The notes: a model not told the origin generated them from the sequence alone. Shown: positions 32,815 through 43,918, numbered from the stretch's first letter. The stretch is 64,000 nt of DNA from Erinaceus europaeus (GCF_950295315.1 NC_080171.1:98743445-98807444), one strand, 5' to 3'. Numbers and translations: made by a program.

Positions 32815-33820
32815 TTATTTTATTTTTTTATTTAAGAAAGGATTAATTAACAAAACCATAAGGTAGGAGGGGTACAACTCCACACAATTCCCACCACCCA
32901 ATCTCCATATCCCACCCCCTCCCCTTTCCATGATAGCTTTCCCATTCTCTATCCCTCTGGGAGCACGGACCCAGGGTCATTGAGGGTTTCAGAAGGTAGA
33001 AGGTCTGGCTTCTGTAATTGCTTCCCTGCTGAACATGGGCGTTGACTGGTCAGTCCATACTCCCAGTCTGCCTCTCTCTTTCCCTAGTAGGGTGTGTCTC
33101 TGGGGAAGCTGAGCTCCAGGACACATTGGTGGGGTCTTCAATCCAGGAAAGCCTGGCCAGCATCCTGGTGGCATCTGGAACCTGGTGATTGAAAAGAGAG
33201 TTAACATACAGGGCCAAACAAATTGTTGAGCAATCATGGGCCCAAAGCTTGGAATAGTGGAGAGGAAGTGTTAGGGAGGTACTCACTGCAAACTCTAGTG
33301 TACTTCTGCTTTCAGGTATATATTTTGCAGTAGTTTATGGATACGTGTGAACATAAGCTCTCTCTCACAGAAACTGGTGTATATCTAGGTTATGGGACTT
33401 TGTTAGAAAGTGAACCACCTGAGATGAAATTAGAGTGTACTATAAAAGGAAAGGTCTCACCAGAATAATGAGGCTGAAGGGTTGTCATTCCACACGTGAA
33501 GTCACACAGTCTAAGGTGAAGCATGTTGAGGTGGCAATCGTTGCGTTGGTTAGGTTGTGATCAGCAGATGCAATATTATTTGATATGGATTGGGAGAGGC
33601 ATACGGGAAAGTGGGCCCTATCCAAGGGTTCCAGGACTGGGGGAAGTAGGGGCTCTATAGTGAAGATGTGAGGTTCCTGCTGTCTTAGGGTTCAAAAAGA
33701 CAATCGATAGTTAATGTTATCATCACATTATTTGGTAATTGGGTTAACTTTGAAAAGTCCTTTTGTTATGGTTTGCTGTACAGTATACAGTATCTTGTAT
33801 ATAGCTGTGCTATTGGATGC
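32815..33820 (-). mobile_element. U retroposon copy 5, about 1.0 kb
   Basis: Perfect 18-bp TSD tttttttttagtatattt (32797-32814, 33821-33838). On minus it ends in an A-rich tail; no long open frame is present. One of the two longest clean copies here and the best reference for the family. Confidence 0.85.
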
Positions 33821-33909
33821 TTTTTTTTTAGTATATTTATTGCAATCGTTACATTCAAATTTCTTTTTCTTTATTTTTAAGATTTTATTTATTTATTTTA
33901 AATGACTAT

Positions 33910-34204
33910 TCTTTTTTAAAATATATTTATTTATTTTCCCTTTTGTTGTCTTTGTTGCTTTTTATTGTTGTTATAGTTATTATTGTTGTCATTGATGTCA
34001 TCGTTGTTAGATAGGACAGAGAGAAATGGAGAGAGGAAGGGAAGACAGAGAGGGGAGAGAAAGATACACACCTGCAGACCTGCTTCACCACTTGTGAAGC
34101 CACTACCCTGCAGGTGGGGAGCTGGGGCTTGAGCCAGGATCCTTACACAGGTCCTTGTGCTTCATACCACATGCGCTTAACCAGCTGTGCTACCGCCCGA
34201 CTCC
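33910..34204 (-). repeat. SINE-A, minus, inside a SINE-D tail
   Basis: Complete, with reversed head tgctaccgcccgactccc. The TTTATTTA sequence on both sides belongs to the SINE-D at 34,205. Confidence 0.88.
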
Positions 34205-34349
34205 CATTTTATTTATTTATTAATGAGAAATATAGGAAGAGAGAGAAAGAACCAGATATCACTCTGGTATATGCGCTGCCCGAGATTGAACTCAGAACCT
34301 CATGCTTGAGAGTCCTATGCTTTATCCACTGTGCCACTTCCGGGACCAC
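34205..34349 (-). repeat. SINE-D, minus
   Basis: ttgaactcagaacctcatgc, reversed head tttatccactgtgccacttcc. acattcaaattt-like words flank the pair near 33,851 and 34,348. Confidence 0.8.
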
Positions 34350-34459
34350 ATTCATTCAAATTTATTTTTCCACTTTATCTTGTGCTTCATTTATTTTCCA
34401 CTTTTGTTTCTTTCCTTATTTTCTGATCCTTTTCTTCATTTAAAAATTACTCAATTTTT

Positions 34460-34740
34460 GGGAGTTGGGCGGTAGCACAGCGAGTTAAGCGCAGGTGGCG
34501 CAAAGCATGAGGACCAGCATAAGAATCCCGGTTCAAGCCCCCGGCTCCCCACCTGCAGGGAGTCGCTTCACAAGCGGTGAAGCAGGTCTGCAGGTGTCTA
34601 TCTTTCTCACCCCTTTTCTGTCATCCACTTCTCTCTCCATTTCTCTCTGCCCTATCTAACAACGATGACATCAACAACAACAATAACTACAACAATAAAA
34701 AAGAGCAACAAAAGGGAAAATAAATTAAAAAAATTTTTTT
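34460..34740 (+). repeat. SINE-A, plus
   Basis: 15-bp TSD with one mismatch: aattactcaattttt (34445-34459), aattactctattttt (34741-34755). Confidence 0.93.
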
Positions 34741-34788
34741 AATTACTCTATTTTTCTTCTTCCAATTAGTTCTACTTTGATTATTTCA

Positions 34789-36284
34789 TCAATCTTATGG
34801 AATAGCTTAAGAAGTATGGGTATTAACTGTTTCCTGAAAGTTTTGTAGAATTCGTTTGTGAAGCCATCTGGTCCAGGACTTTTGTTGTTGGGGAGATTCT
34901 TAATAACGGTTTCAATTTCTTTGTCTGTGATTGGTGCATTTAGATTTTGTAGTTCTTTTTGGTTCAGTTTTGGAAGTGCATAGGTTTCTAGGAATTGTTC
35001 CATTTCTTCCAGATTCTCTAGTTTGGTGGCATATAGTTCTTTATAGAAGTTTCGCAGGATTCTCTGGATTTCTGTGGTGTCAGTTGTGATATCTCCTGCA
35101 TCGTTTACAATTCTATTAATTTGAGTCTTCTCTCTTTTTTGTTTGGTGAGTCTGGCTAGGGGTTTGTCAATTTTGTTTAATCTTTCAAAGAACCAACATT
35201 TGGCTTCATTGATCTTTTGTATGGTTCTTTTATTTTCGATGTTGTTTATTTCTGCTCTAACTTTAGCGATTTCTGTCCTTCTGGTTGCTTTAGGGTTCCT
35301 TTGTTCCTCTTCCTCTAAGTCCTTGAGGTGTGCAGTAAGGTCGTTCATTTGGGCTTCTTCTTGGTGTTTAATATGTGATTGTATGGCTATAAGTTTCCCT
35401 CTCAGTACTGCTTTAGCTGTGTCCCAAATATTTTGATAGGTTGTATCTTCATTTTCATTAGTTTCCAGGAACATTTGAATTTCCTGTTTGAGTGAGTCTC
35501 TGACCCAGTGGTTCTTAAGGAGCATGTTGTTTAGTTTCCAAATTCTATGTCTTTTAATAATTTTCCGTTTGTTGTTAAATGTTAGTTTTACTCCACTGTG
35601 GTCTGAGAAGATACTTGGGATGATTTCAATGCTCTTGAATTTATTGATGCTGTCTTTGTGGCCTAACATGTGGTCTATCCTTGAGTATGCGTTATGTGGA
35701 TTTGAAAAGAAGGTGTATTCCAGTTTTTTGGGGTGGAGGAGTCTGAAAATGTCCAAGAGGTCTAGTCTGTCAATCTCTTCATTCAATTCTCTTGTATCTT
35801 TATTGGTTCTCTGCTTTGTTGATCTGTCTAAGTGTGAGAGTGGGGTATTGAAGTCTCCCACTATTATTGTATTACTATTGATGTATTTTTGAAATTCTTT
35901 CAGTAGATGCTTAATGTATTTAGATGGTCCCTCACTGGGTGCATAGATGTTAATAATTGTTAAGTCTTCTTGGCTGATTGATCCTCTAATCATTATGTAA
36001 TGTCCTTGCCTATCTTTTATTACTTTATTTAATTTAAAATCTATCATGTCTGAGATGAGAATGGCTGTTCCTGCCCTTTTTTGTGGACCATTAGCCTGTA
36101 TGATAGTTTTCCATCCTTTCACTTTAAGTCTGTGTTTATCTTGTTGTGACAGATGGGATTCTTGCAAGCAGCATATGGTTGGGTTATGTTTTCTGATCCA
36201 TCCCCCCACCCTGTGCCTTTTGATGGGTGAGTTTAAGCCATTGACATTTATTGATATTATAGATTTAATGTATTGTAGTGCCAT
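34789..36284 (-). pseudogene. L1 ORF2 N-terminal part (endonuclease, start of RT)
   Basis: About 498 L1 codons run without a stop. Residues 1-240 form the APE-like endonuclease with its signature words: [27 protein letters not shown] and the catalytic SDH ([10 protein letters not shown]). The linker and the first RT-domain block ([18 protein letters not shown]) follow. Homology ends at KLFHKID, at the TSD; the later RT blocks and cysteine-rich end (about 60 percent of a usual 1,275-residue ORF2p) are absent, so no retrotransposition is possible. The frame runs by chance into flanking DNA to 34,743. Confidence 0.9.
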
Positions 36285-36343
36285 TTTTCTAAAAAAAATT
36301 TGTTTACTCTGATATATTGCAAGTATTATAGTGATGTTCTTGT

Positions 36344-36474
36344 TTATAAGAGGTCTTTTAGTACCTCTTTCAGGGCCGGCTTGGTGATGGTTGCCTCCTT
36401 TAACTGTTGTTTGTCTAAGAAGGTTTTGATCCCTCCATCTAGCTTGAATGAAAGTCTAGCAGGATATATGGGAC
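36344..36474 (-). pseudogene. L1 ORF1 C-terminal fragment
   Basis: On minus it encodes [17 protein letters not shown] and [13 protein letters not shown], the recognisable end of L1 ORF1p, fused upstream to 5'-UTR-like GC-rich sequence. The stop is 60 bp before the ORF2 ATG, the usual L1 spacing. Confidence 0.85.
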
Positions 36475-36753
36475 AATGCCCGGCGCACTTGACTTGCCCG
36501 GCGCCGCCTGGGAAGTCTGGAGCAGCCCGCCCGCTAGTCCGTGTCACCTTTACTCTAATTCTTAACCCAAATTAAATTATAATCACCTCTTTGGTGTCAC
36601 CCCTTATTGACAGGCCTGCTAAAGGCAGAAAATCCTACCGTTTCCAGAAGATGTGATAAGAGAACACGCTGTTAGCAGCTTCTCAGTCCGCCATCTTCCC
36701 CTCCCTCTCTACTTTGATTATTTCAATGCACATTTAGTTAAAAGTCTAATGTT

Positions 36754-37039
36754 GAGAGTTGGGCGGTAGCACAGCGGGTTACACACACGTGGCGCAAAGC
36801 GCAAGGACAGGCATGAGGACCCAGGTTCGAGCCCACGGCTCCCTACCTGCAGGGAAGTCGCTTCACAAGTGGTGAAGCAGGTCTGTAGGTGTCTTATCTT
36901 TCTCTCCCCCTCTGTTTTCCCCTCCTCTCTCGATTTCTCTCTGTCCTATCCAACAACGACATCAATAACAACAATAATAACTACAACAATAAAACAACAA
37001 GGGCAACAAAAAGGAATAAATAAATATAAAAAACTTTTA
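36754..37039 (+). repeat. SINE-A, plus
   Basis: Perfect 14-bp TSD aaaagtctaatgtt (36740-36753, 37040-37053). It lies 28 bp beyond the L1 insertion. Confidence 0.93.
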
Positions 37040-37218
37040 AAAAGTCTAATGTTAATAAATATTTTCATGAACAATGAAAATGACATAGATTTATTGAATC
37101 AATGGCTTCAACTATTCACCTGGCCTGTATGCAAATTGCTTGTCATAAACCATAATTCCCTTCCTCTATAACAGTCATGTGGCCGGCTTTGATGGGTGAG
37201 AGATGAAAGAAGAGTCTT

Positions 37219-37562
37219 TTTGTTTGTTTGTTTTGCCCTCAGGGTTATCGCTGGGACTCAGTACCTGTATTGTGAATCCACTGCTCCTGCAGGCTATTTT
37301 TTCCCTTTTGTTGCCTTTGTTGTTTATCGTTGTCATTATTACTGTTGCTATTGCTGCCGTTGTTGTTGGATAGGGCAGAGAGAAATAGAAAAAGGAGGGG
37401 AAGATAGAGAGGGGGAGAGAAAGATAGACACCTGCAGACCTGTTTCACCACCTGTAAGGCGAGCACCCTGCAGGTGGGGAGCCTGGGGCTCCAACCCTTC
37501 TTTGAGCTTTGCACCATGTGTGCTTACCCCACTGTGAACCCACTGCACTACTGCCTACCTCC
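37219..37562 (-). repeat. SINE-A, minus, long form
   Basis: Perfect 15-bp TSD tgaaagaagagtctt (37204-37218, 37563-37577). Confidence 0.93.
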
Positions 37563-37589
37563 TGAAAGAAGAGTCTTGAAAAAGTGTCT

Positions 37590-37705
37590 TTTGGGTGGGG
37601 AAATACATAATGGTTATGCAAAAAGACTAATGCCTGAGGCTCAAAAGTCCCAGGTTCAGTCCCCTTATTATAAGTCAGAGCTGAGCAGTGCTTTGATAAA
37701 AAATT
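37590..37705 (+). repeat. SINE-C, plus
   Basis: acataatggttatgcaaaaag, caggttcagtccccttatt, gagctgagcagtgctttg. Confidence 0.82.
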
Positions 37706-37734
37706 AACAAAGAAAAGAAAATGTACTAGTGTGT

Positions 37735-37860
37735 GGTCTGGGAGGTGGCACAGTGGATAAATCATTGGACTCTCAAGCATGTGGTCTTGAGTTCAATCCC
37801 TGACAGCACAGAATGTTCCATGCTCAGAAGGGAAGCTGGATCATATACCCTACCAACCAC
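37735..37860 (+). repeat. SINE-D, plus
   Basis: gggaggtggcacagtggataaatc head and gagttcaatccctgacagc B box: the clearest D copy in the window. Confidence 0.85.
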
Positions 37861-38518
37861 CTGAGGAAGATGGGTCCTAAAATGGGAGCAGCTTGGAACG
37901 TTCCTACTCATGACCACAGAATGTGAGCTCAGACCTACAGGAATGCAGAGGTTGCATAGGCTCCTAAGCTGAATATGGGCCCCAGATCAAATCAATGGGG
38001 TCTACAGTCAACAATATTTATACACTTTTCACGTATTTGGGAGCTACTCTCTTCCCTGAGCCAGCTTTCTAATCCTTTTCCAGCCATGGCATCATCTCCC
38101 CAGACAATAACTTGACTCACCTCCATATCAGAGGTCAGGCTCAGGAAAAAACTAGTATAGTCATGGGCTCTTTGGAATATAACTAAAATGGGCTTACTAG
38201 ATACCTTCAAAACGGAGACCCCAAGTCTTCATCCACAATATACCAGCCTTTAGGTTCATGATTAGTCAACAATTTGTTTGGCTTTATACGTTAACTCTTT
38301 TTTCAGCCACCAGGTTCCAAATGCTACCATGATGCCAACAAGACCTCCTGGGCAGATGACCCCACCAATATGTCCTAGATCCCTGCATCCCCAGAGCCCC
38401 ACCCCACTAGGGAAAGACAGAGACAGGTTGGGAGTATGGATCGACCTGCCAAAGCCCATGTTCAGTGGGGAAGCAATTACAGAAGCCAGACCTTCCACCT
38501 TCTGCACCCCATTATTGT
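37861..38518 (+). mobile_element. U retroposon copy 6, lacks its 3' end
   Basis: Sense orientation: gggagctactctcttccctg, gctcaggaaaaaact, ccaccaggttccaaatgc, acaattacagaagccagacc, then stops at tctgcaccccatt. The final ~150 bp and the A-tail are missing. Confidence 0.7.
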
Positions 38519-39084
38519 GTTTTCTCCGGATTATTATCTTTTTTCTATTCTGCAAGATTCTCAACTACAATTATTTGACAACCGTCTTGTTTACATTCAC
38601 TTTATTATATGTTTTTAGTATAACTGATAAGCATACAATGGTTTCATCTTTTCCATCCCTTGTCCCTCTTGTATCCATTTCTGGATTACTTTTCACACAT
38701 CTCTTCTCTATCTCACTAATATGTCTTCACCTGTATCAAAATTGGTATTTCAACCTTTCAAATAGTGATACACTGCAACTATTATGTGTGTGTCTCTCAT
38801 TCCTATGTGTATTTTTTTTTCATATTTGCCTGGTAAATGTAGAGTGCCTCTAGAAACTTCTTTTGATAGTCTTCTAAAAGCTCTTGATTCTCATTTATGT
38901 TTTCAGCTTATTTGTAAGCATGCTTGTTTTATGCTTTGTTCATAAAATGCCTTATATCCAAGGTTGTTGTAGATCTGCTTTTCTGTTTGTCTCCTCTTAT
39001 CATTTATTCATAGATTTGTGGTCTTGATTGTGAGTTCATATTCATTTGGAAGCTTATCTATAGAATTCTTTAAGACACTGACTT
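38519..39084. other. AT-rich, nothing recognised
   Basis: AT-rich sequence without a gene or an assignable repeat. Confidence 0.4.
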
Positions 39085-39297
39085 ACATTAAATATTATCT
39101 TTATTTATTTATTGGAGAGAGATGACCAGAAATGAAGATGGAAGGGGAAGGGAGAGAGGGAGAGAGATGGAGAAACACCTACAGCCCTGGTTCACCACTT
39201 GCAAAGCATTTCCCCTGCAGATGGGGGTCAGGGGCATGAAACCGGTCCTTATGCATTGTAACGTGCACTTAATCACGTGTGCCACCATCTGGCCCAG
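39085..39297 (-). repeat. SINE-B, minus
   Basis: ccagaaatgaagatgg body, reversed head acgtgtgccaccatctggccc. Confidence 0.85.
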
Positions 39298-39640
39298 AGG
39301 TTTTTTTTTTTTTTTTTAGATCATTCAAACAGTGTGACTATGTAATGGATAGATTTTGGTCATAGATTCACTGATGAAGCATTTTACTCTTCAAATACAG
39401 CACCAACACAGAGAAAGGCAACTTTCCTTGCAGCTTGCATTTTTTTTTCAGTCTCTCTCTAGTTTACCTTTCCTCTAAAGATATGTACCAAGTATACCCA
39501 GATAGATGATGGAGCTGATAGCAACATCATTACGTGTCTATCTCCAGAGATAAATTTCAAAATGTTTGTCAACATAGCATATGCACCAACCAATCAGAAC
39601 AGATGTAGATGGTATTTTAATGTATTATTTTTAAAATAGA
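39298..39640. other. No recognised gene or repeat
   Basis: Starts with a T17-type run, then unique-looking sequence. Confidence 0.4.
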
Positions 39641-39770
39641 TTTTTAAATTTACTACATGTGAGAGACAAAGTTTCACTCTGGTACGTACATGATGTGTCA
39701 GGGGTTGAACCACAAACCTTAGGCATGCAAGTCCAATGCTCTTCCAGTTGGACTATTCCCTCTGGCCACC
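39641..39770 (-). repeat. SINE-D, minus
   Basis: aggggttgaaccacaaacc, reversed head gttggactattccctctggcc. Confidence 0.65.
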
Positions 39771-39806
39771 CTATGCATTATTTCTGAACATCAATTCTAA
39801 CTTCTT

Positions 39807-40220
39807 TTTTAAATTTTTTTTTTATTTACAAAAAGGAAATGTTGACTAAAGCATAGGATAAGAGGAGTATAACTCCACACAATTCCCACCACCAGAACTC
39901 TGTATCCCATCCTATCCCCTGATAGCTTTCTTATTCTTTAACCCTCTGGGAGTATGGACCCAAGGTCATTGTGGGATGCAGAAGGTTGAAGGTCTGGCTT
40001 CTGTAATTGCTTCCCCACTGAACATGGGCATTGTCAATCCATATTCCCAGCCTGTCTATTTCCCTAGTGGGGAAAGGCTCTGGGGAAGTGGAGCTCCAGG
40101 ACGCGTTGGTGGGATTGTCTGTCCAGGGAAGTCTGGTCAGCATCATGCTAGCATCTGGAACCTGGTGGTTGAAAAAAGAGTTAGCATATAAAGCCAAACA
40201 AATTGTTGACCCATCATGGA
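39807..40220 (-). mobile_element. U retroposon copy 7
   Basis: Perfect 15-bp TSD caattctaacttctt (39792-39806, 40221-40235). 414 bp with T-rich left end (A-tail on minus). Confidence 0.88.
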
Positions 40221-40335
40221 CAATTCTAACTTCTTAAGGTTTTTTTTTTTCACTTTATTTCTGGACTCAGATATTTTTTTCTCACTTTCTCATAAGTTTA
40301 TGCATGCATTTGAAAGGGTATTTCAATCAACCAGG

Positions 40336-40550
40336 GAAATAATTAGTAGGAAGTGTTCAATGCTTATATACCACAAGCTCTTGGTTCAACCCCTAGAGCT
40401 GGCATGTACTTGAGTGGTGCCCTGACCATTCTCTCCCTCCTCCTTTCCTCCCCCTCCTCCTCTTCCATTCTCTCCCTCTTTCTCTTTCTTTCTCTCTCTC
40501 TCTCTCGCTCTCTCTCCCCTAGCTCATATAAAATGAATAACTAAATATTA
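40336..40550 (+). repeat. SINE-D-like, plus
   Basis: ctcttggttcaacccctagagc B box, CT-rich body (40,425-40,518), AAATA tail. Confidence 0.6.
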
Positions 40551-41158
40551 AAAAGCGTATTTTAAATTTTTCTAGCAAAATTTAGATCTTGTTGATGTTA
40601 TATTTGGAGATATTATGGCTCACAATATTGCTAGACATAACACTTTATGAAAGTAGGAAATTACTAAGCTCATGCAACAAAACATACAGAAAGAAATCAG
40701 TCCAAAACTGAGACTGTAGCTTAATGTCATGTGAGACCTAAGTTCTCTCAATTTTTCTGCTCTGCTGCTCTTAGAATTCCCTTATCATGTCACAAGCATA
40801 TGATGGTGACTAAACTTTCAAGCTTAAGAGGCAAGGAAGTCTGATAGGTCAGAAAAGGATAGGGGGACACCAGGACACTAAAAGTGCATACCTAACTCCA
40901 AGTCCTACTGGACTTTGTGTGGAAAGAAAACTTTTACAAAAGTCTCAGTGACTTGTATGACAAGTCTATATGCCTAATCTAAGTACTGACTATGAAGACA
41001 AGATAACTATGTAAAGTCTGAACCAATTTTAAGTTATTTCCTCCATTTCTGGTGGTGGTGTAGTTCCCCTGAGGAATAGCTCTCCTCTGGTACCTAGCCA
41101 AAATGAGTGTTTTCTTTGAAGTCTCCTAAAAGGAGCATTAGTTCCTAGAATACCCTAT
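40551..41158. other. No recognised gene or repeat
   Basis: Unique-looking sequence. Confidence 0.4.
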
Positions 41159-41168
41159 TAATGGGAAT

Positions 41169-41405
41169 TTATTATTATTTATTCACCCTTTTGTTGCCCT
41201 TGTTGTTTTATTGTTGTTGTTGTTGTTGGATAGGACAGAGAGAAATGGAGAGAGGAGGGGAAGACAGAGAGGGGGAGAGAAAAATAGACACCTGCAGACC
41301 TGCTTCACCGCTTGTGAAGCGACTCCCCTTCAGGTAGGGATCCTTAGCTGGTCCTCGTGCTTTGCGCCACATGTGCGTAACCCGCTGCGCTACCACCGGA
41401 CCCCC
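41169..41405 (-). repeat. SINE-A, minus
   Basis: aatgggaatt flanks both sides (41159-41168 and about 41406-41415). Short tail, near-complete head with a small deletion around the B box. Confidence 0.88.
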
Positions 41406-41449
41406 AATGGGAATTCTTGGAAGACTTAATTGAATATGGGCCACAGTCA

Positions 41450-41757
41450 GGTTTTTGCCTCCAGAGTTATTGCTGGGGCTCAGTGCCTGTACCACGAATC
41501 CATTGCTCCTAGCGGCCATCTTTTTTCCATTGTTGTTGTTGCTATTATTGTTGTTCCTGTTGTTGTTGGATAGGTCAGAGAGACATTGAGAGAAGAGAGG
41601 AAGACAGAGAGGGGAAAAGAAAGACACCAGCAGATCTGCTTCACCGAAGTAACCCACCCCACTCCTGCAGGTGGGGAGCCTAGGGCTGGAACTGGATTCT
41701 TGTGCGGCTCCACACTATGTGCACTTACCTCGGTGCTCTACCGCCCAGTCCCCCCCA
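41450..41757 (-). repeat. SINE-A, minus, long form
   Basis: gcctccagagttattgctgg extension, reversed head gctctaccgcccagtccccc. Confidence 0.88.
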
Positions 41758-41804
41758 CACACCATTAGGTTTTAAAAGGAGCTGGAACATGTACCCTGAA
41801 AGTA

Positions 41805-41900
41805 GAATCTTGTAGTCAGGAAGGTGTTACAGTGGATGAAGTGTTGGACTCTCACATCCTAAATCCAGAGTTTTGAGCCCCCTGTGCATGCAACCAGAGT
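41805..41900 (+). repeat. SINE-D, plus
   Basis: aggtgttacagtggatgaagtg head. ttgagccccctgtgcatgc replaces the B-box region. Confidence 0.7.
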
Positions 41901-41916
41901 AATGTTTGGGTTTTTT

Positions 41917-41952
41917 ATTTTATTTTTATTTAATTTTTTATTTATAAAAAGG
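41917..41952 (-). mobile_element. 36-bp U retroposon insertion
   Basis: Flanked by aatgtttgggtttttt (41901-41916) and aatgtttggctttttt (41953-41968). The content is only the U tail plus terminal bases tatttataaaaagg. Confidence 0.6.
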
Positions 41953-41967
41953 AATGTTTGGCTTTTT

Positions 41968-42612
41968 TGAAATAAAATATTCCCCAGTTCCACAATGGAT
42001 AGGCAGGCAGGCCCAAGGTACCGGCATTTCGGCAAACTTTCGGGACTGGAAATGTAACCAATCAGGTTGAAGCTTTTCGTTTCATAGCATGTAGCCAACC
42101 AAATTGTATCTTTCATTGTGTATTCACTTACATTTTGACAGCCCAGATTGGGAGTAGAATATAACCAATCCACCTCATCCTTCATTTTACATGTACCTTG
42201 GTGACTCAAAATGTGACCAATCCTTTTGCACATTACCCTTGTACCTGAGCGCACCTAATTGGTGCACCTTGTAACTAATCAAAATGTATCTTTTCCAAAG
42301 CCAGCCTGTAATCTATGAACGCACCCACCCCGACTTTGAAGGGTATATACGTGGTTTTCCAAATCAGGCAAAAAGTCTGTGTGACAGGAGTCCTCCCACG
42401 TAAGGAAGAAAGTATCTCCCTGCCCTCCAAGCTATCTTCAGCCTCAGATTCTTCCTTTGAATCTGCTGCATCCTTGAGCTGAAACACCCTGGAGCTGTAA
42501 CACTTGGAGCTGTACAGCGGATATTTCCAAAACACTTTATCTCTTTTGTATCTCTCTCATTTTGAATAAATAAAATATTTTAAAAGCTGAATCTGTGAAT
42601 CGGTCCTGTACA
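41968..42612 (+). mobile_element. Putative solitary LTR
   Basis: About 0.64 kb with retroviral promoter order: several CCAAT motifs (near 42,057, 42,163 and 42,215), a TATA-like tatata at 42,344-42,349, AATAAA at 42,565-42,570 and a possible CA end at 42,611-42,612. No internal region, primer site or clear TSD was found, so the limits are tentative. Confidence 0.5.
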
Positions 42613-42639
42613 TATTACTAATTACATTATTCAATATTT

Positions 42640-42795
42640 TTGTGGGGCAGAAAAGACAGCACAGTGATAATGCAAAAGACTCATGCCTGAGGGTCCCAGA
42701 TTCAAGCAACCCAGCATAACCATAAAACAGCTATGTGGTGCTCTGGGCTCTTTCCCTCTGTATCTATCTCTCTCATTATAATAAATAAATAATTG
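42640..42795 (+). repeat. SINE-C, plus
   Basis: acagcacagtgataatgc head, cataaccataaaacagctatg, AAATAA tail. Confidence 0.72.
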
Positions 42796-42835
42796 AAAAT
42801 ATATGTGTGTGTGTGTGGTTTCCTACACTATTCTT

Positions 42836-43046
42836 TTTATCCTTTTTTTTTCCAGTTATCTTTATTTATTGGATAGAGACAGCCAGAAATCGAGAGGGAA
42901 GGGGGAGATAGGGAGAGAGACACCTGAAACCCGGCTTCACCGCTTGTGAAGTTTTCCCCCTGCAGGTAGGGATCAGGGGCTTGAGCCCTGGTCCTTGCAC
43001 ACTGTAATATGTGTGCTCAACCAGGTGCACCACCGCCTGGCCCCTA
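42836..43046 (-). repeat. SINE-B, minus
   Basis: Perfect 14-bp TSD cctacactattctt (42822-42835, 43047-43060). Confidence 0.93.
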
Positions 43047-43060
43047 CCTACACTATTCTT

Positions 43061-43404
43061 AGAGGATTTTCATAAAAAAGTTTCAGTCTCCTCTTAACAC
43101 TGCTGGTGGCCTAGAGCCCCCAAATCAAGTTCAGCACATCTGGGAAACTGTGCAGTTTATGATAAAATGGAAGAAATAGATGTGCCTAGTCCTGGAAGAG
43201 AGTCCAATCTAAATCTAGAAGACTTTGAGCAAATCTGTGTAGATGCCTGGTTTTCGAATTAGTATAAATGAGCGCTTGTGCAGAGGAGCCTTAGTCTCTA
43301 GACAGGTAGAAAAGCAATAGGTTGAGTCCCATCACTGAAGATCTCTTATACATTCATGTGTGTGTATGACGGCTGAGGAATTGAGGAGTTAGAAAGAGTC
43401 GTTG
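43061..43404. other. No recognised gene or repeat
   Basis: Unique-looking sequence about 0.6 kb upstream of the CpG island. Confidence 0.4.
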
Positions 43405-43638
43405 GGGGGCCGGGTGGTGGCGCACCTGGTTGAGAGCACGTATTACAATGCGCAAGGACCTGAGTTCAAGCCCCCGGTCCCCACCTGCAGGGGGAAAGCT
43501 TCACGAGTGGTGAAGCAGGGCTGCAGGTGTCTCTCTGTCTCTCTCCCTATCACACCCTTCCTCTTGATTTCTGGCTGTCTCTATCCAATAAAGATAATAA
43601 AAAATTTAAAAAAAAGAAAGAAAGAAAGAAAGAAAGGG
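43405..43638 (+). repeat. SINE-B, plus
   Basis: gggccgggtggtggcgcacctgg head, gagttcaagcccccgg B box, tail ending in (GAAA)n. Flanks agaaagagtcgttgggg and agaaagggttgttgggg look like an aged TSD. Confidence 0.92.
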
Positions 43639-43918
43639 TTGTTGGGGTCAGATGAATTGGCGCACAGAAGAGCACCTGTTCCCTCACATTTGCGGTTCAG
43701 GAGACCAGCACATCAGGCACAGATGACACAAGTTCTTCACTGCACGTTTACCAAGTATCCATTACATGTCAAACTCTGGATCAGGCGATGAAAGGGCAAG
43801 CTGAGATGGGTCAAAGGTTTTTTTCGTCTTCTGTTTCTTTAGAACTCAGTATCAGCTCCCCAATTCTCAGCAGTGACCTCTTGAGTTTCTAAAGGCAGTG
43901 GACCTACTCCAAGTTGTA

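Larger units (their letters stand above)
34789..36707 (-). mobile_element. L1 copy with 5' end, no 3' end
   Basis: Perfect 18-bp TSD tctactttgattatttca (34771-34788, 36708-36725). On minus: a 5'-UTR-like start (GGGGAAGATGGCGG, about 233 bp), the C-terminal codons of ORF1, a 60-bp gap, the ORF2 start and about 500 codons of ORF2, then an abrupt stop at the TSD with no poly(A). Most of the 5' UTR and ORF1 is deleted internally. Confidence 0.88.

Noticed and set aside
35488..35892. 134-codon open frame, plus strand
   Set aside because: Antisense shadow of the L1 ORF2 endonuclease region.
1..43900. Exons of a neighbouring gene upstream of ZBTB43
   Set aside because: Unique stretches were scanned for homeobox, zinc-finger or other familiar protein words; none was found. 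In human the region upstream of ZBTB43 is also gene-poor.
43061..43905. Possible divergent gene sharing the CpG island
   Set aside because: No minus-strand reading frame, splice pair or known neighbour could be recognised upstream.
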